Shown here piece after piece: positions 1-14,800 of a DNA stretch of 64,000 nt; within the stretch, counting starts at the first letter, position 1, and the number at the start of each line of letters is the position of its first letter. Origin of the DNA: Bolinopsis microptera (Eukaryota > Ctenophora > Tentaculata > Lobata > Bolinopsidae); NCBI RefSeq assembly GCF_026151205.1, contig NC_087072.1:6248084-6312083 (forward strand), in the 5' to 3' direction. A model generated the notes under the pieces. It made no database searches and had not been told where the DNA came from. It saw nothing but the letters and a program-made list of their open reading frames with translations. Both the position numbers and the translations under genes were made by a program.

Positions 1-276
1 ACTGATAACCTGCTCTTGCTTCTCAATTAACTGACCCTGAAGTCTGGTCAACACATTCTTATACGCTTCAACGGTCTCCATAAGATAGTTCGTATACTCA
101 AAAGATCGACCACACACATCGACAATCTCCGGCTTATTCAGTCTGTTGAAGTTCTTAGCGTCCGCAATGTCCTTTAACTTTCCGTAAGGCTTGCCAAATT
201 TCTTCAGAGTCTCTTTGCTCCAGGTGAACACCTCATTCCACATGTAATTGATACTTTCCAAGTCCAAATCTGCCAT
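1..276 (-). CDS. LINE ORF1-like protein, N-terminal part (cut by window edge)
   Basis: Open from an ATG at 276 down to base 1, so only about 92 N-terminal residues are visible. The protein is charged and probably helical, and ends in RLQGQL followed by EKQEQ. The ORF1 at 41880-42791 has the closely similar RLQGQLLVQKDKE just before its RNA-binding part, which is the main reason for calling this a LINE ORF1 start. The ATG lies 8 nt beyond the stop of the nuclease-like ORF at 285-932 on the same strand, so the two could share one transcript. It could instead be a host coiled-coil protein; the RRM part that would settle this is outside the window. Confidence 0.5.
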   Translation of the reverse strand, partial: MADLDLESINYMWNEVFTWSKETLKKFGKPYGKLKDIADAKNFNRLNKPEIVDVCGRSFEYTNYLMETVEAYKNVLTRLQGQLIEKQEQVIS

Positions 277-284
277 TGTAAAGA

Positions 285-932
285 TCAGCACAAGTTATCC
301 AGATCTTCACTGAACAATATTGTTTCATCACATAGATAATTTAATTCCTCCACCTCTTCCATGGAAATGTTCGGAAATGCTGAGAACTCGTATACCATCA
401 CTGAGGGTTCTATTGATTTAATTAAATCACTCATCCTATTCCTTTGTTTCTGTGCATTTTTACAACAACCCTTTAACTTTATGCTTCCATCTACTGTGTC
501 CTGCAACGATAATCCTTTAACTTCTAGCACCGCAACAAACAGATCTCCTACAACTAAAAAATCACATTCTCCTTCAATTTCCCTCATCTGCTGTTTCGTC
601 TTTTTACACTGATGGTTTGGAACGAAAGCAGAATATTGTTCATGCGTATATTCTAGCTGATGAATAACTACATATGCACAGTGTCCATCAATCTCCTCAA
701 GACATCGGTAGAGTTTAACTTCGGCTTCATATGCGTTCTGGTGTTCCTTTTCCTGGACATTGGCACCTTTTAACTCAATATCTTCAGGAAGCTTATCGAT
801 AAACTTTGAGTCCGGTATCGGGGGCATCATGATTGGTCCTGAAGTTAAATCTCTTTTCCTACAATAATTGTCCAAAATCTTTCTGCCAATTTCATTTTCA
901 ATCCTATCACGAAGCCAAGACTTTGAACACAT
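285..932 (-). CDS. PD-(D/E)XK nuclease-like / NERD-like protein, 215 aa
   Basis: Uninterrupted 215-aa ORF with ATG at 932 and an in-frame stop further upstream. Around residues 120-140 it has GECDFLVVGD then VLEVKG: an acidic residue (D124) in a beta strand followed by E137-x-K139. This is the core pattern of PD-(D/E)XK nuclease folds and of NERD domains. A conserved-looking glutamate (about E71, in AYEAEVKLYRCLE) precedes it at the expected distance. No membrane segment or signal peptide is seen. It may be a host gene or an extra ORF carried by a LINE, because an ORF1-like frame starts 8 nt after its stop. Nuclease activity is inferred from the motif only; no sequence search was possible. 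Confidence 0.5.
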   Translation of the reverse strand: MCSKSWLRDRIENEIGRKILDNYCRKRDLTSGPIMMPPIPDSKFIDKLPEDIELKGANVQEKEHQNAYEAEVKLYRCLEEIDGHCAYVVIHQLEYTHEQYSAFVPNHQCKKTKQQMREIEGECDFLVVGDLFVAVLEVKGLSLQDTVDGSIKLKGCCKNAQKQRNRMSDLIKSIEPSVMVYEFSAFPNISMEEVEELNYLCDETILFSEDLDNLC

Positions 933-1355
933 TATCTGATGAATATTTGTGGAAAGTTTTCAAGAAACAAAAACGTCGAATACAGGCTGGATAAGAAGTA
1001 TCAATTGATCAGATCTAAATGATTTCTAGGAATTATTGTAACTTAAATGTCTCTTATGGAATTATAAGAAATGCATTTAGTACATGTACTAAATCGATTG
1101 ACGGAATATAATGTTGTAGCATAAAAAGAGTCGATAAACTGTGCAGATTTAGAGACTGCACGGTAACAATTCTCTTTCTAAAACAAAACTAAGCACAACG
1201 ATGAGCGACATCACAAAAACAAAGCACTCCTAAGAAACCCTTCTTAATATACAGTATGTAATGTACGACAGTAACACAACTCACCAGCTCTCACAACAAG
1301 ACCACTGCATATACTCAATACATTATTACCGTGTCTCTACGGTATGTGTGTAAGA
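933..1355. other. No gene recognised
   Basis: AT-rich sequence between the nuclease-like ORF and the G-run MITE. I looked for further 5' ferlin exons on the plus strand and saw none, nor any long frame on either strand. Confidence 0.5.
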
Positions 1356-1848
1356 GGTCGTTCACATATTACGTAATCAGCCGGGGGGGGGGGGGGTGGG
1401 GTTTCCAAATGATTACGGTTGATTACGGGGGGGGGGGGGGGGGGGGGGAGGGGGGTTGGTACCTCTAGAATAATACAAATTTGACAATTATTAATTCAAA
1501 TTCCACTCAATTTCATCATCGTAGTGATAAAATTTAGAAATTGATCGGATGTCCGACTATAGTAAGTAGTTTGAAAGGTGCTTGGCCGGATATCATGACA
1601 TGAAACGTAAAGAAAAATGACTTCCAGGGAAAAAAGTCAAAGGGGGGGGGGGGGGGGGGGGGGGAGGAGTCAGGCCATGATTACGTAATATTGCTGTCAG
1701 GGGGGGGGGGTTGTTGGGTCTTGATTACTGTTGATTACGGGGGGGGGGGGGGGGGGGGGGGGGGGGAGGGGGTAAAAATTGCTAAAATATTTTATTTTAG
1801 CAATTAAATAAAAATTGCTAAAAATGATAACGTAATATGTGAACAACC
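1356..1848. mobile_element. MITE with inverted termini and internal poly-G runs
   Basis: The ends are inverted copies: GTCGTTCACATATTACGTAA at 1357 and its near-perfect complement ending at 1847. Inside are five long G runs (about 1383-1400, 1427-1455, 1643-1664, 1700-1710, 1738-1772), each next to copies of GATTACG. A partial copy with the same end and G run is at about 56923-56985. No coding capacity, so non-autonomous. G-run lengths in such sequence are often misassembled. Confidence 0.65.
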
Positions 1849-1961
1849 CTTATCATCTCTGTCGATAGATTTTGAATGATAGGCGAAATATAAATTTGTT
1901 TTTATTTTTCACAGCTGTAAGGCTTCATCTTTAAAAAGTATTTGACAAGACACATCTCCAG

Positions 1962-5238
<3,277 letters not shown>

Positions 5239-5880
5239 ACCTCTTAGAAATAAAAAGTAATATAAATCAGCTGAAATGGAGTGATCAAGGGCAAGTGCTG
5301 CATTCACAGAAACTTGAAGACGAACCGAGATTGCCATCCAACATTATAACAGTGTTTTGAAGTTAAAGAAAGTTTTAGTGGGACTAATTTTGCCGTGATG
5401 CTGTTGAATCTTATGAAATTTTTGAAAATTGACCCATATAAATATGTAGACTAACTTATTTGTGAGTTCACGAACAACTATTTGTAAATTATGGTGAAAA
5501 TGAATTTCATAAAAAATTATAGTCTCGGATTATTGATTGTTGAATATTTGGTATTATTTGAATTTCACAAAATAGTGTATTTACATAGTATCATACAAAA
5601 CCTAAAGCTATTGTGAAGCCTAATTAATATATAAATAATCACTAAATAGAACACTAAATCTGTGTCGTTCTGTTCAGTTAAAACGAACAGGGGCGGCAAT
5701 ATCTAATAGTTTAATCGTCCAATAAACGATATCAAGAATTTGTGGAAATATAAACTTTATAAAGTGAAAGCCACGAAAAACTACCGAGTATTTCAATAAA
5801 AAACAATTAAATATTCTGGTCTCCATTTGAGGAGTTCATCGTGCAATGTGTATAATTCAGCTAGCGTCCGAGTTATTGTC
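5239..5880. other. Intergenic gap between convergent ferlin and CEP76 ends
   Basis: Contains both 3' untranslated regions. An AATAAA for the ferlin lies at 5249-5254, just after its stop. No other gene is seen. Confidence 0.6.
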
Positions 5881-8800
5881 TCATAATATGCACCTGTACT
5901 GACAGGCGAACATGACCCAGCAAGCCACTACATTCTCAGGATATGGGTAGATTCGTATCTTGATCGCCAGCTCCAGTTCGTCGCCGTGACTGGTTATCAA
6001 GTCTGAACAAACTTCCGACCTGCGAGGTTTCGGCAGTCAAATCGATGTTTTGAATACATTGAAAATTAATTGGGCAATAAAACGCGTCGTGCGCGGCTCA
6101 ATCCATGATATTAAACTGTGCGCCGTACAAAACAGTCATAATCTGTAACCGACATTTTCGAATGAGAATAGAGTTCAAATGTAGCAAATTCGACACGATT
6201 TGTAAAAACCAAGGTGCTTGCTATACAGATATTACATACCTCATGCATTCCCTGAATATCTGCCTAATATTGAGGTGGTTAAACTGAGCTGGATATCCCT
6301 TGAAAGTGAAGCCTGTGGGAACAGCGTATCTCACTGCATGTTGGAATTCTTCATTACTGACTGTGACACCTGCAAAATGGTGAATATTTGGAATACATTT
6401 GATGGTAAGTAAAGAATGTATAATCGATGATTAGAAAAGTCATCAATAATTACCTGCAGCACGCTCAATCTCATAGGCGCTGATAGCAGGCAGAAGTAAA
6501 TGGCACAAATTATCATTCCAATGTGTGCTCAGATCATGCTGTTCACGCTCGTCTCTTATCAATCTGAGATCATGTATAATCTGAGATTATTTATAAGAGT
6601 TAATTAGACACCCCGTCTATTTAGGGGTTAATCTAGATTTAATTAAGATTAGTAGTACATTATTATTCAGAAGCAGAAACTGTACTTCTAAGAGCTTGAC
6701 GCAGTGTAGGTAATATTATATTACAGAGTATCTAATGCGGAAAAGCCGGAAGTGGTTACAAAATAAAGATAGCACAGAGTCAAGGGTGCTCACGTGACAT
6801 GAATATAAGAAGCTAACCCCTCTTACCTCCTAAGTTGATGTTCTAGATTAGCAGCAGTGTGGTAAGGATCAATTAGGTTGGGATTTAATACGATCTGCAT
6901 GTTACTGGTATCCTTGCTGGCCCTCATGGATTGGATGGCATCCTCACTCACTGCTTTCCAGAGTACTGGCTCTCCTAACTGAAACCTAGGGACAAGGTTC
7001 TGGATAAATAATTGGAAATTTGCTGTCTGTCCGGTCTCTCCTGTTCATATTACAGTCAACTTCGACCAAAAATTGCAAAGTAACATTTTGACCTAATACA
7101 ATTTACTCAGTAATACAAAACCACTGATAAAGTGGTAATATTGACGGAAGTTTAATCTTGTTAGGATATAATCTAGTTTTCATTAGTTTCCCATCAGTGG
7201 CATCCATTGTATCAGACTTTGTAATTTCGGGTTCAATATACAAGTTCAAAACAAAATAATTACTTGATTTTAGAGATTGAGTTGGAAGGCTGAGTGTTAG
7301 CGTAGAATGACTTGTCATTGAACACACAGTCAATAGTCTTGTAGGGAAGTGTATCTCCGGTAACGTATCTGAAACATTACAAATTCTACTACACATACTT
7401 CAGGATGTAATGTTGATAGAAAGTACGTTTCGCAACGAAATGGTAACTTGATAAAGAAGTCCAATTAGAAAAATGGCCCCACTGAATAACAGGATGGCCT
7501 CACTAAAAACAGGTTGAGATATTTGATACCAAATAATTACAAATGTCTAAAACCTGTACCTCTGACCGGTGATAGCGTCCCAGAATGTAGGAACCCCAGT
7601 CTCGCCCAGCGTCATGACCCAGACATGTGAGGTACCTTTAATTCTGCTGCCTATACACACGTAACTATCAAGTGAGAAGCCTAGGAGGAGGGAGCAGAGG
7701 AGGAGACAGTGAGATTCCACGTCCTGTAGGGAGGCGACCAGTGGTTAGTATTGAGGCGACCAGTGGTTAGTAGGGAGGCGACCAGTGGTTAGTATTGAGG
7801 CGACCAGTGGTTAGTATTGAGGCGACCAGTGGTTAGTATTGAGGCGACCAGTGGTTAGTATTGAGGCGACCAGTGGTTAGTAGGGAGGCGACCAGTGGTT
7901 AGTTGGGAGGCGACCAGTGGTTAGTATTGAGGCGACCAGTGGTTAGTATTGAGGCGGGATGTTATTTCCATTTCAGTGACATTATTTCCATCCTACTTCT
8001 GGATGTTCGGTTTGTGATCTATCATGATATAATTATGTAATTTGTGGTATGTACGACGAATTTTGATGAACCCACTAATACCTACAGTTTCAATATTTTT
8101 TCCCCATATTTAGATAGTCTATACTCTTCTCAGATCATACTTCTGTAAAACAGTAGCGTGCTTTACCGAATTATCTCAATATAATAAACGAAAAGCTTCT
8201 ATTGTCGGAAAACAATGTTTTCCGATGACGTTGAGAGGCAGGCAATTACCATGGAGCAAATCAAAATTCGTGAGTGAGTCATGGCCATATAATTTCAATC
8301 CTTTGTCATTATTGTAGAAGAGAAATCACGAACATGATTCGTCGATTAATTCTTCCATGTCGATTTTACTTTCGTTAAGACACGGTTTTAGGACAAAAAA
8401 TAAACTTTTTGAGATAAAATTAATTATTGTAAAATCAGGCATATTATAGAGTAAAAACGTAAGTTCAAAGAATTAAAAGCAAAAAAACTTTAAAGTGTAA
8501 CTGTTGTATTTTCAATAACTGCAAAGTTATCGTACGTTATGATTGATGTACATTGTACACACTGCAGATATAAATGTTTATCTACAAAGCAATCGCCCAT
8601 CTTAACGCTGTCACATCCTGGACACGAAAAATTCGAAAAAGTGGGAGTACAGATTCCAAAGTGTGTGAAAATTACGAATGAAAGAAACAACAAGGCAGGC
8701 CAAAATAGTGACAATTTGAAGAAGGGATATTTGATAATGTCTCTAAATGTCTCCTCAATAATACGTACATATGACAATATGATATGTGCCAGGTTAGTGC

Positions 8801-11800
8801 AGCACGTGTGTGGCACGTGTGTGTACCACGTGTACCACTCTCTCTTTCCAACAACACATTATTTTAAATAACTCATCTCCTGGGTTTTCTCATGGTACGA
8901 GTCTCTCCACCCTCTGTATCCTCATTATTCCCGTCAATCATTATCATCGTACAACTATTGTCACTCTCGCTAAACTCAATTCCCTTTCGTCGACACAGAA
9001 ACTGAGCGAAATGGTTATCGTTTGTTCTCCCAGTGTCAATTTTCTTGAGTTGTCTTTTCTTGCATGGTTTGGTGATGAGGTTGAAGACAATGTAAGGAAT
9101 GCAGAATGGAAACAAGAAAGGCATGCCATGACCCTCAACATTAGTCACAGCATTGTACTCCATGATGGACTCAAACTGAGCGAATCTCCAGTCAGCAAAC
9201 TTCCCCTTGTTGACCTTGGAATACGCATCACACATGATTGCAATGAGCAAGTTCATGCACATGATACAGAGGAGGATTTCGTAAAGCACCAGGAGGAAGC
9301 CCATGAAGAGTGTCATGGCTCCGTCCAGAGAGTTGTAGAGGCTCGTCTTATGGCCATAAGCCATACCGTCAAACAAGGCCCATATCAGGGATAGTACTGT
9401 TTTGCTGACTGAGTCAAATGAATGAAAATCATTTGCGTCATCATCTCCATCAATACTATAAACTTGCCTGTAACAGGAAGCCAGGCTTAGCATGGGTACT
9501 ATGAACCCTACTAAAAAGAAACCAAACAGAAAGATGACCCTTGATATCTCTGAAAACATGTGTCTAATGGCTCGGATCATGGGGCCTAGTCCCGGGACAT
9601 GTATAGTGCAGACTTCAAGTAGATGAACCATAGCCATTACGGCAGCAGTACTGTAAAAGTAGATAGTGAATACCAACCTGCGTGCCACCATGGTGTTGTC
9701 ATGGATACTATGATAAACACCATACACTCTGGAGTCAATGTAGACATGTAGTTTGCAAATCATCCCAGTTATCAGCACTAACAACAAAACAACATCATTC
9801 AGATTAGAGAAACTGTTGAGGTATTTCTTAAACTTGACTATCATATTTGATCCCTTTTTGTGGAATACTTGGAACCACTCTGTCAGGACCCTGGCAAGGA
9901 TGCAAACCCACAAGCACCACTCGAAGAAGGGTATAGTCGGGGCAGGGAGCCTCACTAAGATAACGCCATCATCTCCAACTTTAAAATGAGGATTGTTGTC
10001 TGCTGTGATCATACCCACCTGAAGCTGTTGGATCATAAGATTTACTGGCCTCGGATCAGGAGCAGTAGTCAAGGTTACAGCCAGCAAGAGAGCGACCAGG
10101 ACACTGTAGTTCAACAAATCCGCTAGATAGTAGGTGAAGGGAGAGAAGAAGTCAATGTCTACCCTCCATTTTTGGCGCTTCACCCTGTTGGAGTATCGTG
10201 ATAGGAGTGCCAAAGGCAGGTAGAAGAAGTTCCAGAAAAAGAAGTTGATCATTCTTTTTAGAGCGTAAATTATTTTGCCTTTGCCTGTGCTTTCTTCTGT
10301 TGATGCTTTTCCCCAGAAATTCTGCCAAACGACCTTCTGGTACATTTTAGCAGCAACAAGTTGTTTGTTTCCTGACTTCAGCTTATCGAGAAACATAGTT
10401 TCATCGTCCAGTCTCATGAGCTTAGTTACCTCGAGCGGTGTAATGCATCCTCTTATCAGAGTCATAGCAAAGTCTCTGGGAATTTGTTCCAGTTCCTCGA
10501 TCATCCTATCATAGAGAGAGTTTCTGCCATTTTCTTTCTTCGCATACTTCTGAAGATGATGCTGCAGTTTCAGGGCAGTTCTCATGGGGTCACGACGCTC
10601 TTTCAGGGCTTTCACAGAGATTAATTTAGCGAGTACAAGTATAGGCGAGTAGATCTCATGCCTGTCTTCTCCGTAAGGGGCGCTATTGACGATTATCTCG
10701 AGCAAGCCTACAAGGTACCCAATGTAGTGATCATCTTCAGCGAAGGTTTGTGTGTGTAGAGTGCATTTACTCATCCAACCTATTGGATCTAGTAAAAATT
10801 CTAATCTCGTTCCTTCCTCGTCGTGGAAGGTCATTGACTTGCACTGGGAACTCGTTAGAAGTGCCTTAAGAGTAAAATGATCAGCTTCAGCTTTTTCGGC
10901 AAATTTAATTACCGCATTACTGAAAAGATGGTCGTCTTCCTCGAACTCCGCTAATTTGTGAGATTTTAGCTGAATACTGGATTTCTTTTTTAATATGTGA
11001 TTGTTAGAAATCATCCCTCACAGATCGTTCACGTGACTTTCTGTCTAAGTCAAGGATTGAAGGATAGGATTATATCGCACTGACGTTCACATCTACCTGA
11101 TATGTAGCGAGAAATTATATGATGTCGAACAAAATGCTGTACTTTTCCAATACTATCATAATTTATATTCGAGTACCTATTTAAGCTATATATTATGTTC
11201 GATGCAGTCTCTATCGAATGCCGAAAGGCTCTCCATCTAACATACCTACAGTAAACAAATTGAACTCCATTTAACATTAAACAAAAGGAATGCAGAAGAA
11301 TACTTCGGGAAAAGGCCACTCAACTATGAAAAATCTAGATACAATCAAAAGCGGTATTATATATATAATATATATAATATATCTTTTGTCTTCAAGAATT
11401 ATGATCTAGTAAGAGTTGAGACTAATAATTATATATGATAAAGCCCAGAAGTAACTACCCACACGCAACCCTTTAATAACTCACGTAATTCGCATCAGAA
11501 TTGTTAAAAATTTCAGAGAATATAGATATGGGTTAAACTTAGATTTCCTGAAAATTTCGTAAAATTTCATCTATTACAGAGGGCAGCAGTGTCACGCCAC
11601 TCCCTCTTTTTCGCTATTGTCACCATAAAATGAGAACTTTTTGAGTTTTAAACTCCAAAATTTTGAGTTAGAAACAATCAAAAGCAGTATATAGAAATAA
11701 TTTCCATCTTTTGTCTTCAAGAATTATGGTCTAGTTTAAGAGTCGAGACTAATAATTATATATGATAAAGCTCGAGAGTTCAAAGACCACCCGCCAACGT

Positions 11801-14800
11801 TGGCCTAGTTCAGACAAAAAGGGTGTTAGCTTAAGCAAATTGTCAGCTTACGGCTCTATTAATCTAACAATAGCAGTTAATTGAGTGAGATACTTTTTTC
11901 AAACTACCTGTTGTCTTCTGATCAAACTCGATTAAGGATAATGGAGCTGGAGTAGAATAGAAACACAGCAACACATAATTGAAACCTAATAAGCTAATAT
12001 ATAATAATAATGATCCACTTATGCTGTGCAGGATAAAAGAAACCTAAATTGATTATGTTAACACTTCTACGGCCTAAACTATTGATTCTATAACTTGTAG
12101 ACCTACCAATTTGAACTCGGGTGGTCATCCAGACAAAAAAAGAGAAACCTTCGAATTATATTATATGGCTATTGTAGAGATACAGAGGTGAAACAGTCCT
12201 CGTGGTCAGGCAGGAGCCTTCTATTTTTACGCGAGACATAATATGTGTAATTATGTTGATACATGTAGTGCAGGGACTGTCGCAGGGTCGATGTCATATG
12301 CATGAACATCCCATTGAAAACTTTTCATTGTTCGAAATCTGACTGAGAGGCCCGTAAAGCTAATTTAACAGTAATATGATCTCAGCACTATATTATAGCT
12401 CCAGAACCTTGCGCCAATTAAAATAAAATTAGCCTTACTATACTGGAGTAAGACGCAACGATGAATGAATTTTAAACCCCAATCCTTATCGTACTGAAAG
12501 GTGCAGTGTATTCTTAAATTGAGACTCAAGTTTTTCAGCTTAAATATCCGACACTACAATATTATAATAAACGTATGAAGCAGATCCATATATACTCAAG
12601 CGCTTGCTTGCACGAGATATTCATAAAAACCTGTTTTGTCAGGGACCAGCAGAATGTTCTTTCAAAAATCAAAATTTTTTGTAATTGACTGAGATTTTCG
12701 TTTAAGCTCTTGGATAGAACTTTTTAGCTTAAGAATTGAGCGCAAACATCACTTGCTATACATCGAAAGAGCAATCATAAGACTAAATGCGACAAGTCGA
12801 CAAGATGACAAACACAATCGACAGATCACAAGTCGAAGATCAAAGATCAAATGACAACGACATGTCTGTACAGTCGACAAGTATGTGCCAAGATTAAAAT
12901 GTGCTTTCGCAGGAAGATCGGGGTTTCTCTCAATAAGTTATTGGTATCAATCGGATAGCATCCCGGTTCAGTGGCTTGATAGGGTCTTAAATAAGAAAAT
13001 TCAGGCGAACAGTGAAATTTGTTGAATTTGGTCATCTCAAAATATCTTGCCTCATTGCACTTTGCATTGTCGTGCTAACGCTCAGTATTTCTATATAATT
13101 TCTATCCCCTTACTTTTTTAGATCATGGATTTCTCCAATTGTCTAGTACATCGGGCTGATGATAATTATATAAGATTTGCAATGTGGCTTTACAGTTTGA
13201 AGTTAGTCAAGGTTCATTTAGACAGATTGAGGTTATTTTTGTTGTGAACATATATATTAGTTATAATTTTTGGTTATTAGGAAGATACAACACGTTCTAC
13301 AAACAGATTGTAAGTTAGCTATATTATTCTTACATATTACCACACTTTATTATCACAAACGCTAGTAATTGCGAGTATTTAATATTTGCTCTAACTCGCA
13401 AAATAGTCGGAATAATCTATTTTGTGTTACATTCCGATTAAACAGTAATTCAAACAACAAGTAAACTGGCTCCAAAGTTTCTCGTTCTCGATACGGCCCG
13501 AGTTCGAAATTTTAGCAAAATACGAATTGATTAGACGTTACAGTAGGTAATACCATGGACCAGATTGATAATCTATCTTACTATATAAAGCGAGACGGAT
13601 ATATATTAATATATTTATCTGTGCCATTTTACTGACACCACGGCATCAACTTTAACGCGAATTTCTGCAAAAACCGTCAAAGATATACAACTGAAACTTT
13701 TTTGACTGGGTCAAATGCTTTAATGGCCTCCAAATCAGCATGAAAAAATAAAAAATTGGCCAAAAAATAGGAGTTTTAGAGCCCAAAATTTGGTACCCAA
13801 GTGGTGTCAAAAACGCGAATTAAATAGGTAATAATTGTTTTAGTCTCTGAGTCTTGACACCATTTTAGGGTTAGACGGGTTCCTGCTAGTTCAGATAAAG
13901 CGAAGAAGGTGCATCTGAAATAAAGAGAACTTTGCTGATCAAGAGAAAAGAATATTAAGAGATATCAGCAGCTGACAGAAGAGATTGCAAGCTCCAGACA
14001 GTAGCAGTTCGAGTTCGAGTTCGAGTTCGAGTTCGAGTTCGAGTTCGAGTTCGAGTTCGAGTTCGAGTTCGAGGCATTTACAACTGCAGCCTCCAAACCT
14101 TTATGAACCACCTGAACGTAAACACTAAAGAGAAAAAGGCCTGCATGAAGATCGCGGAATTTAGCATGAGGGCATCATACACCATCTATCTGTCCAGAAA
14201 CACCATTATATGGACAGATGATTGGGAGTTAGTCCAGAGGCTAGTAATTGCATAGTAGGAGCGTATAATGTTTGTAGAATGTAATTATTTTTACAAACTA
14301 CCGTTCAAAACTTATAGATCAAGTGATAACCTACCCACAATTATATTACAACGTCGTGGGGTCAGTCGATATTGTTGCTAAAAATCAGGAGCAAGCGTCT
14401 TGAGACAGGATACCATGAATCTGTATAAGTTTTAAGTAGTTTCATTCTACGTTTAATATTATTATTGGGTCGTTTACGTTAAAGTTATATTTGGCCATTT
14501 TATAGCCTCCCCTCAAAAAGCCCACAATTACTCAATATGTAAAAGACCCAAAAGAAGAATATCCTACAATCTCTGTTTTATTAGTGAACTTGAATATCTT
14601 GCAACTTGTTAAGACCACATTAAAATGCTTTGATATAGACTATACATCATGCCGGATGTACCTTCAAGAACTTATAGCAATCATGTATCTAAAAGAGAAT
14701 GATGTAGAGGGGGATGATTAGTAGTTAGAAATCGGATCGATGTAGCAGAAAAAAGCAAACCCTAGCAAAGAGTGCAAGTGTTTTTATAACCAAATTCAGA

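Noticed and set aside
5881-6019. Plus-strand reading resembling a T-box exon (QFVAVTGYQ)
   Set aside because: The complementary strand is the last exon of CEP76, in frame with 13 others; the T-box likeness is a chance shadow.
8490-8871. Overlapping ORFs of about 110 aa on both strands after the TRP gene
   Set aside because: No recognisable domain, no splice partners; likely 3' UTR of the channel gene or intron.
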